64,000 bases of DNA, from NCBI GenBank assembly GCA_035566895.1, contig DATMQA010000091.1:1-64000 (forward strand), given 5' to 3'. The position numbers and the translations under genes are program-made. Source of the DNA: DATMQA01 sp035566895 (GTDB lineage: Bacteria > Verrucomicrobiota > Verrucomicrobiia > Limisphaerales > UBA8199). Within the stretch, counting starts at the first letter, position 1. Each line of letters opens with the position of its first letter. This document shows, piece by piece, positions 14,829 through 22,882 of this stretch. Below the pieces are notes generated by a model. It had not been told where the DNA came from, did no database searches, and saw nothing but the letters and a program-made list of their open reading frames with translations.

Positions 14829-17039
14829 GTGCCAGCAGATGAATCAGAACAAAAGCTGAGCCGGTTGGTCCGCCTGATCACGGAGGCGCCGCTGGTGCTT
14901 TTCAAACACCTGTGGGTCTGGCCGTTTCTTGGGGCGGTGATGCTGGGTTTAGTGGCGTTCTGGGTGCGCGGGCGGGTGGAGGGGGCGACGCGGGCAGAAC
15001 TGGCCTCGCGTTTGGAAACCCTGCTCAAGGCCGACATCGCTGCGCTTAAGCTCTGGTTTTCGGAACGGGAATACGATGCGACCTCCTTCGCCGCCGAGAG
15101 CATGGTGCAAGAGGCCATCGGCGACCTGGCCGGGCTGGCCAAGGAAGCCAGCGGTCCGTCGCCGGGATTGGCTAATTCAGCGCCGGCAGAAACCCTCCGG
15201 CTTCAGCTCAGACCGGCGCTGGAAGCGCAGCACTATCTGGATTTCTTCGTGGTGGGAAAGGACAGGCGCATCCTGGCCTGGCCGGGCCATCCACGATTAA
15301 TTGGGCGGCCGATGCCGCGGACTTACGAGATCTTCGTCAACCGAGCTTTCAGCAGCAGGCCGACGGTTTCGCGCCCGTTTCCCTGGGAGTTTGGGGCCAG
15401 CCAGCATGTCGAAGGCCCCACGATGTTCGTGGCCGCGCCGGTGAAATCCACCAACGGCACCGTCATTGCCGTGCTGGGCGTTCGCATGGCGCCGGAAAAG
15501 GAGTTCAGCCAGATTTTCTCCGTCGCGCGGATGGGAGAGACCGGCGAATCCTACGCCTTTGACCGCCGCGGATTTTTGCTGACCGATTCCCGGTTCGACG
15601 AAGAGTTGAAGAAACTCGGACTGATTCCCGATGCGCCCGGGGCGACGTCGATTTTGAATCTGCGGCTGGCTGATCCCGGGGTCGAATTGAACACCAACAC
15701 GCTCCCGGAGAAGGCCGGGCCGGCTGAGGCGGCCACCGTACGGACCAACGTTCCCCAGGTGCCGCGTGCCGCCCGGCCGGGTCCGCCCGGGGAGGGCCCG
15801 CCTTTGACGCGCATGGCCGCGGCGGCGACCAAGGGCCTGGAGGGGGTGGACGTGGAAGGTTACCGCAATTATCGAGGAGTCAAGGTGGTGGGCGCCTGGG
15901 CCTGGTTGCCGGAATACGGAATGGGGGTGGCGACGGAAGTGGCTACGACCGAGGCGTTCGAAACCCTGTACATGTTGCGGCAAGCGTTCAGGGTGATGTT
16001 TGCTTTGCTGGTCGTGAGCGGCGTGGCCATTTTTGCTTTCACCCTGACAGTCGGGCGGCTGCAGGCCTCAGTGCGGAAGAGCGCGCTGACCGCGCGACGG
16101 CTGGGGCAATACGTGCTCGTGCAGGAGATTGGGCGCGGGGCCAACGGGATGGTTTACCGGGCGCGGCACAGCCTTCTGCGCCGACCAGTAGCGATCAAGC
16201 TGCTCAGCCCGGACATGACAAATGAAGCCACGGCGGCCCGTTTCGAGCACGAGGTGCAGATCACCAGCCAACTAACGCATCCCAATACAGTCGCGATCTA
16301 CGATTACGGGCGGACACCCGAGGGCCTGTTCTACTATGCCATGGAGTACATCAACGGCATCGACCTGGACCAACTGGTGCGCCGGTTCGGGCCGCAACCG
16401 GAAGGCCGCGTGATTCATATCCTGCGCCAGGTTTGCGGTTCCCTGGCCGAGGCGCACCGCATCGGGTTGATCCACCGGGATATCAAGCCGGCGAATATCG
16501 TCCTGACCCGCCGTGGCGGCCTCTACGACATGGTGAAGGTCCTCGATTTCGGCCTGGTGAAAGCCAGCCATAAGCGCTCGGTGCCCGGCATCGCCGCCGA
16601 CGCGGTGGTGGGGACGCCGCATTTCATCTCGCCCGAGGCAGTAGAGAAACCCACGAGCGTTGACGCCCGGAGCGATATTTACTCGGTGGGCGCGGTGGGC
16701 TACTGGCTGCTGACCGGCAACACGCTATTCGATTCGCATGTAGTGGAGGAACTGTTCAATCACCATCTCAGCACGAAACCCACGCACCCGGGGGAACGGT
16801 TGGGCCGGGAAGTCTCGGAGGATTTGGCCACGCTGATTATGAACTGCCTGGCCAAAGAGCAGGCGCAACGCCCGCCCAGCGCCGAAGCTTTGGAGGAGGG
16901 TTTGGGCCGGTGCCGCTCGGCAGGAATCTGGACAATGCAGGACGCGGATGCGTGGTGGCAAACCCATTTGGCGGGCATCGAGGCATCGGTGAGCGTGGCC
17001 ATGGCGGAGAAGACACTCGTCATCGCGCCGCGGAATTGA
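14829..17039 (+). CDS. Membrane Ser/Thr protein kinase with extracytoplasmic dCache-type sensor
   Basis: The 736-aa protein starts at GTG 14829. TM1 is at about 28-47, then a periplasmic sensor of about 340 residues with Cache features (VGKDRRILAWPGHP, GTVIAVLGVRM, YAFDRRGFLLTDSR), then TM2 at about 382-403. The C-terminal kinase has GRGANGMVYRA, VAIKLL (ATP Lys), HRDIKPANIVL, DFGLV and GTPHFISPEA, all catalytic residues intact. It is a one-component receptor kinase; no partner is adjacent. The gene is divergent from the SMP-30/GH2 operon, so sensing of sugars is possible but unproven. Confidence 0.9.
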   Translation: MPADESEQKLSRLVRLITEAPLVLFKHLWVWPFLGAVMLGLVAFWVRGRVEGATRAELASRLETLLKADIAALKLWFSEREYDATSFAAESMVQEAIGDLAGLAKEASGPSPGLANSAPAETLRLQLRPALEAQHYLDFFVVGKDRRILAWPGHPRLIGRPMPRTYEIFVNRAFSSRPTVSRPFPWEFGASQHVEGPTMFVAAPVKSTNGTVIAVLGVRMAPEKEFSQIFSVARMGETGESYAFDRRGFLLTDSRFDEELKKLGLIPDAPGATSILNLRLADPGVELNTNTLPEKAGPAEAATVRTNVPQVPRAARPGPPGEGPPLTRMAAAATKGLEGVDVEGYRNYRGVKVVGAWAWLPEYGMGVATEVATTEAFETLYMLRQAFRVMFALLVVSGVAIFAFTLTVGRLQASVRKSALTARRLGQYVLVQEIGRGANGMVYRARHSLLRRPVAIKLLSPDMTNEATAARFEHEVQITSQLTHPNTVAIYDYGRTPEGLFYYAMEYINGIDLDQLVRRFGPQPEGRVIHILRQVCGSLAEAHRIGLIHRDIKPANIVLTRRGGLYDMVKVLDFGLVKASHKRSVPGIAADAVVGTPHFISPEAVEKPTSVDARSDIYSVGAVGYWLLTGNTLFDSHVVEELFNHHLSTKPTHPGERLGREVSEDLATLIMNCLAKEQAQRPPSAEALEEGLGRCRSAGIWTMQDADAWWQTHLAGIEASVSVAMAEKTLVIAPRN

Positions 17040-17065
17040 GCAACGAATGCCACAAAAGATCCCAG

Positions 17066-17080
17066 CGCGGCAGAGCCGCG
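17066..17080. terminator. Small GC hairpin after the kinase gene
   Basis: CGCGGC 17066-17071 pairs with GCCGCG 17075-17080 around AGA, 26 bp after the kinase stop. No T-run follows, so it is a weak terminator at best and could be a dispersed repeat. Confidence 0.3.
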
Positions 17081-17148
17081 ACCAAAGAGTTACATAGGCC
17101 TCGCGCTTTCGACTTGCCTTGGAAGCCGGCTGCGCGCATAAGAATCGC

Positions 17149-18168
17149 ATGTCTATGAGAACCTTCCTTCGTGCTTCGGTTTCCCTTTTGGGTTTGAGCG
17201 CTGCCCTGGCAACCGCCTCTGCCGCTGACAATTCCTATATCGGTGATTGGGCTTTAACCATTCCCGGCGGGGGAGCCGGCTGGTTAGGAGTTGAGGAAGT
17301 GGACGGGAACCTTCAGGCCAGCGTGATGTGGGGCGCGGGCAGTGTGCTGCCTCTGGCGTCGGCCAAAATCGAAGATGGCAAGCTGGTGTTGACGCGCCGA
17401 CACGATGCGCAGCGGAAAGGCGCCGATGGGAAGAATGCCAAAGTGACTTTTACGGAGACCATCGCCGGCACGGTTGAAGGAGACGTCATCAACCTCTCGA
17501 GCAGCAAACCGCGCGAGAACGGCCAGGGCGAGGACATAGCCCGATTCACCGGCCATCGGCAAGCGCCGCCTCCTCCGGCGCCCGACCTTTCCAAGATCAA
17601 ATTTGGCGAGCCGATCCAGTTGTTCAACGGCAAGGACCTCACCGGGTGGCGGCTCACGGACCCGAAAGCTATTAGCGGTTGGAGCGCAAAAGACGGCATT
17701 CTCATGAACAATCCCATCCACGAGGAGGGCAAACCGCACAAGAACTACGGCAACCTGCGCACGGACCATGAATTCGAGGATTTCGAGCTGACGCTCGAAA
17801 CACGAGTGGGCAAGGGAGAGAACAGCGGAGTGTATATCCGCGGCATTTACGAAGTCCAGGTGGCGGATACTTTCGGCAGGCCGCCCGACCCCCATAATAT
17901 GGGCGCCATTTACAGCCGCATCAAACCAACGATGAGCGCGGAGAAACCTCCGGGCGAATGGCAGACGATGGAGATCACGTTTGTGGACCGCCATGCCACG
18001 GTGATCCTGAACGGGAAAAAGATCATCGACAACCAACCGGTGCGCGGCTGCACCGGCGGCGCCCTCTGGTCGGATGTCAACCGGCCCGGGCCGATTTATT
18101 TGCAGGGCGACCACACGGGGATTGAATATCGCAACATTGTGCTCCGACCGGTGGTGTCAGGGGCCTGA
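17149..18168 (+). CDS. Secreted DUF1080 (3-keto-disaccharide hydrolase) protein
   Basis: From ATG 17149 the protein has 339 aa with signal peptide (MRTFLRASVSLLGLSAALATASA). Residues of about 35-150 form a beta-rich N-terminal domain. The DUF1080 domain follows: IQLFNGKDLTGWRLTD, NYGNLRTDHEFEDFELTLE, GENSGVYIRGIYEVQV, GEWQTMEITF and YLQGDHTGIEYRNI. DUF1080 is a concanavalin-like sandwich; some members hydrolyse 3-keto-disaccharides. The gene stands alone between the kinase and a heptamer hairpin. Confidence 0.88.
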   Translation: MSMRTFLRASVSLLGLSAALATASAADNSYIGDWALTIPGGGAGWLGVEEVDGNLQASVMWGAGSVLPLASAKIEDGKLVLTRRHDAQRKGADGKNAKVTFTETIAGTVEGDVINLSSSKPRENGQGEDIARFTGHRQAPPPPAPDLSKIKFGEPIQLFNGKDLTGWRLTDPKAISGWSAKDGILMNNPIHEEGKPHKNYGNLRTDHEFEDFELTLETRVGKGENSGVYIRGIYEVQVADTFGRPPDPHNMGAIYSRIKPTMSAEKPPGEWQTMEITFVDRHATVILNGKKIIDNQPVRGCTGGALWSDVNRPGPIYLQGDHTGIEYRNIVLRPVVSGA

Positions 18169-18185
18169 GGACGAAGAGGTTATGC

Positions 18186-18313
18186 GTGATACGTGAAACG
18201 TAAAACGTGGAGCGTGAACATGAAAAACGAGGGGTTAAAGCCAGCCGGTAATCTGCCGCTCATCCGAACTCTCTGTCACGTTTCACGTTTTACGCTTTAC
18301 GTTTTACTTTTCA
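18186..18313. repeat. Heptamer hairpin, CGTGAAA/CGTAAAA family (copy B)
   Basis: The left part (18189-18220) has ACGTGAAACGTAAAACGTGG; the right part (18275-18313) has the complementary TCACGTTTCACGTTTTACG and further degenerate units. The 54-nt loop is unrelated. It lies between two plus-strand genes, 13 bp before the next start. Confidence 0.85.
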
Positions 18314-18325
18314 CCCTTCCGGCCC

Positions 18326-19552
18326 ATGGATTCAACTAGCACCCTGGTCGCTTCGCCGCCGGAAACACCAACCCCCAGCTCGCCCGCCGCCCGCCTGACC
18401 TCGATTGATGCCTACCGCGGGTTGGTAATGTTCCTGATGATGGCTGAGGTACTTAACCTCAGCCGAATAGCTGCTGCCAGGCCGGAGGGCAGGTTCTGGC
18501 ATTTCCTGGCCCATCATCAAACGCATGTCGAATGGATTGGCTGCTCGCTTCACGATTTGATTCAACCGTCGTTTTCGTTCCTGGTGGGCGTCGTGCTGCC
18601 GTTTTCATTGGCCAGCCGGGCTGCGCGAGGCCAGTCACGCGGGAGGATGGCCTTTCACGCTTTTTGGCGAGCGCTGGTTCTGGTGTTGCTGGGGGTCTTT
18701 CTTCGCTCCGTTGGCCGGCCGCAAACCTATTGGACTTTTGAGGATACCCTCAGCCAGATTGGGCTTGGGTACGGCCTTCTCTTCCTGCTCGGCCTGCGTC
18801 CAGTGCGCGATCAATGGCTCGCGCTTGGACTGCTCCTCATCGGATATTGGTCGGCCTTTGCGCTCTATCCAGCGCCAGGACCGGAATTCGATTATGCGAA
18901 AGTCGGGGTGCCGAAGGACTGGCCGTATTTGATGACGGGGTTTGCCGCGCATTGGAACAAGAACAGCAATCTCGCGTGGAGTTTTGACACCTGGTTCCTG
19001 AATTTGTTTCCGCGTGAAAAGCCATTTGGTTTTAACAGCGGCGGCTACGCCACGCTCAGCTTCATTCCGACATTGGGAACGATGATACTCGGCCTGATCG
19101 CCGGCGGAGTCCTTCGCAGCGAACGCGTTGAGCGGGAGAAAGTCACATGGCTGGTGGTCGCAGGCGCTATCGGTCTGAGCGCCGGTTCCGCACTTGGCTG
19201 GCTGGGCCTCTGCCCGGTGGTGAAGCGTATCTGGACGCCGAGCTGGACGCTGTTCTCGGGCGGGTGGTGCTTTCTGCTGTTGGCCGGGTTTTACCTCGTG
19301 GCGGACCTTTATGACCGGAAGCGTTGGGCCTTTCCGCTGGTGGTCATCGGGGCCAACTCCATTGCGGCCTATTTGATGGCGCATTTATTCGATGCGTTCA
19401 CGTTCAAGGCCTTGAAAACCCACCTGGGAGCAAGCGCTTTTGAGGTTTTGGGTGCAGCTTACCAGCCGTTGCTGCAGGGGACGGCCGTTTTGCTAGTGCT
19501 GTGGCTGCTGTTATTCTGGATGTACCGCCGGAAAATATTCCTCCGGATCTGA
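18326..19552 (+). CDS. Integral membrane acyltransferase, DUF5009/HGSNAT-like
   Basis: The 408-aa protein has about 10 transmembrane segments. The N-terminal motif RLTSIDAYRGLVMFLMMAEV is the signature of heparan-alpha-glucosaminide N-acetyltransferase-like (COG4299/DUF5009) proteins, with the His-bearing loop (FLAHHQTHVEWIGCSLHDLIQPSFSFLVGV). These proteins acetylate sugars across the membrane. Neighbours do not define a substrate. The start follows heptamer repeat copy B directly. Confidence 0.85.
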   Translation: MDSTSTLVASPPETPTPSSPAARLTSIDAYRGLVMFLMMAEVLNLSRIAAARPEGRFWHFLAHHQTHVEWIGCSLHDLIQPSFSFLVGVVLPFSLASRAARGQSRGRMAFHAFWRALVLVLLGVFLRSVGRPQTYWTFEDTLSQIGLGYGLLFLLGLRPVRDQWLALGLLLIGYWSAFALYPAPGPEFDYAKVGVPKDWPYLMTGFAAHWNKNSNLAWSFDTWFLNLFPREKPFGFNSGGYATLSFIPTLGTMILGLIAGGVLRSERVEREKVTWLVVAGAIGLSAGSALGWLGLCPVVKRIWTPSWTLFSGGWCFLLLAGFYLVADLYDRKRWAFPLVVIGANSIAAYLMAHLFDAFTFKALKTHLGASAFEVLGAAYQPLLQGTAVLLVLWLLLFWMYRRKIFLRI

Positions 19553-19557
19553 TCGAG

Positions 19558-19998
19558 CTATGTAGACGATTGACGCTCCCGGTAATTACGCTCCAAAACC
19601 AACTCAGGAGCCCTGCCCAGCAGGTCGTAGCGGCCATCGGCGGACCGCAGGTTCCGGAGCCATTCGTCGAGCAAGCTCAGCACCCTGCTCATTTCGAGGC
19701 GTTCGTGATGCGGCGGATAGAGTTTCAGATTTGCCTGAGCCAGCTTGAACAGCGCCGCCGCAGGTCCAGGGCGATGCTTTTGCAGATGGACAAAGCCGCC
19801 GGCCAGTTGAATTAACCCTTTATAAAACGCGCCATTAGGGCCGTGCCGGTCGGCCAGCCAAAGGCTTTCCAGCACCTCATGCGCCTCGTAAAAGAGCTGT
19901 CGATTGAAACATTCGAAATAACCTAAGTAATGCGCGTCCAGGTCCTGGCCCTGGTGAGAGGCTATCATCGCCGCAATCTTTTCGTTCTTCCGGCTCAC
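19558..19998 (-). CDS. DUF309 family protein
   Basis: The 146-aa helical protein contains YFECFNRQLFYEAHEVLESLW, FYKGLIQLAGGFVHLQKHRPG and a downstream Ala-rich helix, the DUF309 signature. Its function is not established in the family. It is convergent with the acyltransferase gene (5-bp gap), and its 5' end faces the heptamer field upstream of parB. Confidence 0.85.
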   Translation of the reverse strand: MSRKNEKIAAMIASHQGQDLDAHYLGYFECFNRQLFYEAHEVLESLWLADRHGPNGAFYKGLIQLAGGFVHLQKHRPGPAAALFKLAQANLKLYPPHHERLEMSRVLSLLDEWLRNLRSADGRYDLLGRAPELVLERNYRERQSST

Positions 19999-20010
19999 GA
20001 GCTAATGATA

Positions 20011-20097
20011 AAGTCCAAAGTCCAAAGTCCAAAGTCCAAAGTCTGTCATCCAAGACCTTGGACTTTGAACCTTGGACTTTGGTGGACCGTGGACTTC
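20011..20097. repeat. Heptamer hairpin, GGACTTT/GTCCAAA family, upstream of parB
   Basis: Four GTCCAAA units in register (20013-20040) face right-hand units GACTTTG, AACCTTG, GACTTTG, GTGGACC and GTGGACT from about 20054 to 20095. Arms are complementary with a short loop. The field ends 37 bp before the parB start. The same family lies inside bioF at 58547-58609. Confidence 0.9.
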
Positions 20098-20133
20098 ATT
20101 GACAACTTCCCTGCGCTGCCACACTCTGGGCGC

Positions 20134-21060
20134 ATGGCAAAGCCAGCTTTGGGCCGGGGCCTGGGCGCGCTGTTGGGCGGCAGCCCTGTCGCGAGACCCC
20201 CAGTTCCGGCCGCAGTCCCAAACACAGCCTCGGAGCCCGCTGCGGCGCCCGACACCCGCGAGCGCGTCCAGCGGGTTGCGCTCGACCGGGTTGTCCCCTG
20301 TCCTTTTCAACCACGCAAAGATTTTTCCCCGGAGACGCTCCGTGAACTGGCTGATTCCATCAGGGAGCAGGGCATTGTCCAGCCGCTCATTGTCCGCGAG
20401 CGGAACGGGCATCTCGAACTAATCGCCGGCGAACGGCGGTGGCGGGCGGCCCAGTTACTTGGCCTGGCTGAAGTCCCGATTATTCTGCGGACGGCCGACG
20501 ACCGGGCAGTGCTCGAGTTGGCGCTCATCGAGAATCTCCAGCGCGAGAACCTCAATCCCATCGAGGAAGCCCAGGGGTATGCGCAACTGATCGAGCATTT
20601 TCAACTCACCCAGGAGGAAGTAGCCACCAAAGTCGGCAAGAGCCGCACGGTAGTGGCCAACGCCTTGCGCCTGCTTAAGCTGCTGCCGGAGATTCAGGGT
20701 TACCTTCGCGAAGGACGCCTGTCAGTCGGCCATGCCAAGGTTATTTTAAGTCTGGCCAGCGACAAACATCAGAAGCAGGCGGCCCAGCGGATTCTCAAAG
20801 ATGGGCTCAACGTGCGCCAGACCGAGGTCCTGGTTGCCCATTTGCAGGCACGAGGAGATCCCTCCGCGCCCAGGACCGGCCCGCTCACACCGCCGACCAA
20901 GGATACCCACGTAGCCAACCTCGAGAACAAATTGCGCGAGCGGCTCGGCACGAAAGTCCAGTTGCGCTATGCTCACGGAAAAGGCGGCCTGGAAATCACT
21001 TTCTTCAGCGACGCTGAACTCGAGCGGATCCTGCAAATTCTCGGGATTGGCCCCGATTGA
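20134..21060 (+). CDS. parB: ParB chromosome-partitioning protein
   Basis: The protein has 308 aa from ATG 20134, chosen because MAKPALGRGLGALLGG is the usual ParB/Spo0J start; upstream codons are repeat sequence. ParB nuclease-like domain: VPCPFQPRKDFSPETLRELADSI, GIVQPLIVRERNGHLELIAGERRWRAA (CTPase motif region), then ENLQRENLNPIEEAQGY. The HTH is QEEVATKVGKSRTVVANALRLL. The C-terminal dimer domain closes the protein. ParB loads on parS with ParA for origin segregation. parA is 40 kb away (60966), not adjacent. No canonical parS was seen in this window. Confidence 0.96.
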   Translation: MAKPALGRGLGALLGGSPVARPPVPAAVPNTASEPAAAPDTRERVQRVALDRVVPCPFQPRKDFSPETLRELADSIREQGIVQPLIVRERNGHLELIAGERRWRAAQLLGLAEVPIILRTADDRAVLELALIENLQRENLNPIEEAQGYAQLIEHFQLTQEEVATKVGKSRTVVANALRLLKLLPEIQGYLREGRLSVGHAKVILSLASDKHQKQAAQRILKDGLNVRQTEVLVAHLQARGDPSAPRTGPLTPPTKDTHVANLENKLRERLGTKVQLRYAHGKGGLEITFFSDAELERILQILGIGPD

Positions 21061-21113
21061 AGCCACGTCGGGCATCCCCAGGGAACTGAAACCACCGCAC
21101 AGACTAACCTAAC

Positions 21114-22238
21114 ATGAAGACTACCCCGGAACTCCGCGAAAACACTGCTGCTCAACTCCAGGCCGCCGCCGGCCGTGTCGGCAAAATGACCGCCTTTGTC
21201 GGACTCGATGGCTTTGTGGATGACATCCTTCACGTCGTGGATAAGCGGGAGAGCGCCGAGAAATATACGCGTCTGCCCACCATTGCACAATTGGCCGAGC
21301 GCCTGGCGGCAGCCGCCGGCCAGAGCACCAACGTCGAACTTGTCAGCCAAATCAACAAACTCGGTGGCAACGGCCCGATTATGGCCAATGCGCTTGCTAG
21401 TTTCGGCCTCAAGGTCACTTACCTGGGCATTCTCGGCTACCCGAGCCTCCACCCGGTCTTCGCCGACTTCGCCAAACGCGCCGAGGTCCATTCCATTGCC
21501 GAGCCCGGTTACACCGATGCCCTGGAGTTCGACGACGGCAAGATCATGCTGGGCAAACACGAGTCGTTGAAACAGATGAACTGGGAAAACATCAAGACCC
21601 GGTTCGGCCGGGACAAATTCGCCGCCAAATTCGGCAGCGCCGACCTGGTCGGCTTTGTCAATTGGACGATGCTGACTTCGATGAGCGATATTTGGTCCGC
21701 GGTGCTGAAGGAAATTTGCCCGGGCATGAAAGGCCCCCGGCGCAAGCTTTTCATCGACCTCGCCGATCCTGAGAAGCGCACGCGTGAAGACCTCCTCCGG
21801 GCGCTCGAACTCGTCGCCGCCTTTCAAAAGCACTTCGACGTTATTCTCGGTCTGAATGAGAAAGAAGGCTACGAGTGCGGCAAAAACCTCGGCCTCAAGA
21901 CGGACAACCACACACCCGAGGGCTTGCAGAAACTTTGCCAGGAAATTCATCAGCGGGTGCGCGTCGATACGATCATCGTGCATCCGACGGCTTACGCGCT
22001 GGCGTCGGGCCCCGATGGCGCCTCACTCGTCGAAGGGCCGTTCACGCCCAAGCCAAAGATCACGACCGGCGCCGGGGACCATTTCAATTCCGGTTTCTGT
22101 CTGGGTAAACTGCTGGGGCTGCCGACGCAGCAATGCCTCCTGACGGGCGTGACGACCAGCGGGTTTTACGTGAGGAGCGGCCAAAGCCCGAGCATCCCCG
22201 ACCTCGCCGGCATGTTGCGGAATTGGCCTACTTCCTAA
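21114..22238 (+). CDS. PfkB-family carbohydrate kinase
   Basis: The 374-aa ribokinase-like protein has GLDGFVDDIL at the start, NKLGGNGPIMANALASFGLKVTYLG as substrate-site glycines, and GAGDHFNSGFCLGKL as the C-terminal DTAGAGD-type catalytic motif; Asp acts as base. Substrate is not evident. Its stop TAA overlaps the def start (TAATG), so the two are co-translated. Confidence 0.88.
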   Translation: MKTTPELRENTAAQLQAAAGRVGKMTAFVGLDGFVDDILHVVDKRESAEKYTRLPTIAQLAERLAAAAGQSTNVELVSQINKLGGNGPIMANALASFGLKVTYLGILGYPSLHPVFADFAKRAEVHSIAEPGYTDALEFDDGKIMLGKHESLKQMNWENIKTRFGRDKFAAKFGSADLVGFVNWTMLTSMSDIWSAVLKEICPGMKGPRRKLFIDLADPEKRTREDLLRALELVAAFQKHFDVILGLNEKEGYECGKNLGLKTDNHTPEGLQKLCQEIHQRVRVDTIIVHPTAYALASGPDGASLVEGPFTPKPKITTGAGDHFNSGFCLGKLLGLPTQQCLLTGVTTSGFYVRSGQSPSIPDLAGMLRNWPTS

Positions 22239-22810
22239 TGGTATTATCAGTCGTCAAATACGGCACGCCCGTCCTGCGCAAGAAAGGCGACAGGATCGAC
22301 TCCATTACGCCAACGATCAAAAGACTCATCGCCGACATGCTCGAGACTATGTACGCCTTCAAAGGTATCGGCCTGGCCGCCCAGCAGGTCGGGGTTCCGC
22401 TGCAGCTCACCGTCCTGGACGTCCGCGGAGCCAAAGACCGGCCTTCCTCCCTGGAGCTAAAAGGAGAGCCGGCGGACCCGGACGAGTTTATGCCCTTGGT
22501 CCTTATCAACCCGGAGATCACTCCCGCGCCCGAGGCCGCGAAGGTCGCTGGACCTGAGGGTTGCTTAAGCTTCCCGGAGATGTACGCCGAAATCACCCGG
22601 CCCGACGTGGTGGATGTCAAAGCGCTTGACCATGGGGGGAAGCCCATTGAGTTTCGCTGCGGCGGCCTGCTCGCGCGGGCGGTGCAGCACGAGGCCGACC
22701 ATCTTCACGGCATCCTCTTCATTGACCGCATGGACCGGAAGACGAAAGAAGAACTGCGCCCGGAGCTCGAATTGTTACAGACAGAGACCAAAGCGGCGTT
22801 GAAGGGCTGA
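22238..22810 (+). CDS. def: Peptide deformylase
   Basis: The 190-aa protein starts at ATG 22238 inside the kinase stop. All three deformylase motifs are present: GIGLAAQQVG, EGCLSFPE and QHEADHLHG (HExxH metal site, Cys ligand in motif 2). It removes the formyl group from nascent N-terminal Met. Co-transcription with a PfkB kinase downstream of parB is unusual compared with the common def-fmt pair. Confidence 0.96.
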   Translation: MVLSVVKYGTPVLRKKGDRIDSITPTIKRLIADMLETMYAFKGIGLAAQQVGVPLQLTVLDVRGAKDRPSSLELKGEPADPDEFMPLVLINPEITPAPEAAKVAGPEGCLSFPEMYAEITRPDVVDVKALDHGGKPIEFRCGGLLARAVQHEADHLHGILFIDRMDRKTKEELRPELELLQTETKAALKG

Positions 22811-22882
22811 GCCTTTGCGGCTGCGAAAATAATCAATTTCTGCGTCAGTTGCAAAGTAAAGCCCCCTGTTCTATCCTAGGCG

